From positions 529,640-593,639 of the forward strand of contig RPFO01000692.1 of NCBI GenBank assembly GCA_009746045.1: 64,000 nucleotides of DNA, given 5' to 3'. This DNA comes from Mesostigma viride (taxonomy: Eukaryota > Streptophyta > Mesostigmatophyceae > Mesostigmatales > Mesostigmataceae). Made by a program: the position numbers and the translations under genes. The notes beneath the pieces are model-generated. The model did no database searches. It was not told the DNA's origin and saw only the letters and a list, made by a program, of their open reading frames with translations. This document shows, one piece after another, positions 63,646 to 64,000 of this stretch (position 1 is its first letter; each line of letters opens with the position of its first letter).

Positions 63646-63945
63646 AATCCCTCGCACAGGAGCGCAACAACGGCCGTTCTTCCATGGAAAGGTCAGACAC
63701 GCACTGCGCAGGCCTGAAGAATCACTTTCCAATAATGGCCGAAAAATTGGCAAAAAGCACTCGTTCGGTTTAAAGTTCGGTGCTTCCGAAATTAATGCCT
63801 CCTTCACGGTCAGAACCCCCCCCAAGAACTGCAAATTTACAGCCGCTATCATGAATTCTATTGCGATTCCCGCGGCCAAAAAGTTCAGTTTACCCCCCCT
63901 GCCGATGGCATAAAAAATCAAGAGGGATATCGCAAACCAGCTCAC
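63634..63945 (-). other. Possible minus-strand exon with donor at its end, unrecognised
   Basis: An open minus-strand frame starts MSWFAISLLIFYAIGRGG, has a second hydrophobic stretch (FLAAGIAIEFMIAAVNLQFL) and runs to GIHEG, where GAG|GGTAAGG gives a good donor just before the 63-bp array. The layout (exon end, donor, donor-bearing array) is like that of the two host genes. The protein is not recognised and only the context supports it. Confidence 0.3.
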
Positions 63946-64000
63946 TTCCGTGACAAGCCGACATCATAAACTTATCATCTTTAATATTTGAGCAAACTTT

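Overview
This window looks like nuclear DNA of a repeat-rich, intron-dense eukaryote, most likely a green alga (Viridiplantae). Host genes are split into many short exons with GT-AG introns. A DUF506/PDDEXK-like gene, a family typical of plants and green algae, is present, and so are a FAR1-type MULE transposase and decayed LINEs. Tandem repeats fill much of the sequence. I see no bacterial operons, ribosome binding sites or CRISPR arrays. The species is a guess: a large-genome prasinophyte or other chlorophyte would fit.

Layout. 1-11 kb is transposon debris: two convergent LINE pieces (an ORF1 relic on + and an RT/endonuclease relic on -), a 1.7-kb candidate element with perfect 14-bp terminal inverted repeats (5467-7184), two LINE ORF2 3' ends, one uninterrupted LINE ORF1-like ORF (8621-10012) and a tRNA-like SINE. 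12-13 kb holds a two-exon DUF506 gene on -. 14.9-24.3 kb holds a chain of seven phase-compatible exons on + that ends in a FAR1/MULE transposase with SWIM finger and AT-hook; its first exons encode a signal-peptide-like start and a 500-bp CAG/CAA tract. 24.3-34.9 kb is repeats and relics: a 21-bp array interrupted by a SINE-like insertion, a second SINE copy, a third ORF1 relic, and tetranucleotide and 41-bp arrays.

34.9-60 kb holds two divergent host genes, reassembled here from short exons. On - (45667 to about 37788) is a SpoU/TrmJ-type SPOUT RNA 2'-O-methyltransferase in seven exons. On + (47901 to 59993, continuing beyond what I can find) is a mitochondrial-type class III aminotransferase, the GABA transaminase, with 13 exons in perfect phase. 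About 2.2 kb separates the two 5' ends. The last 4 kb is intron or intergenic DNA with a 63-bp array.

The most striking observation is how these two genes relate to the repeats. At most resolved 5' splice sites the intron opens into a tandem array, or into extra copies, built from the exon-intron junction itself, so the intron begins with a ladder of decoy donor sites (45 copies of a 12-mer starting with the donor; 9 copies of a 20-mer; about 55 copies of a 53-mer carrying the last codons plus donor). At least one 3' splice site shows the mirror arrangement. This splice-site-seeded expansion is the candidate undescribed phenomenon in this window.
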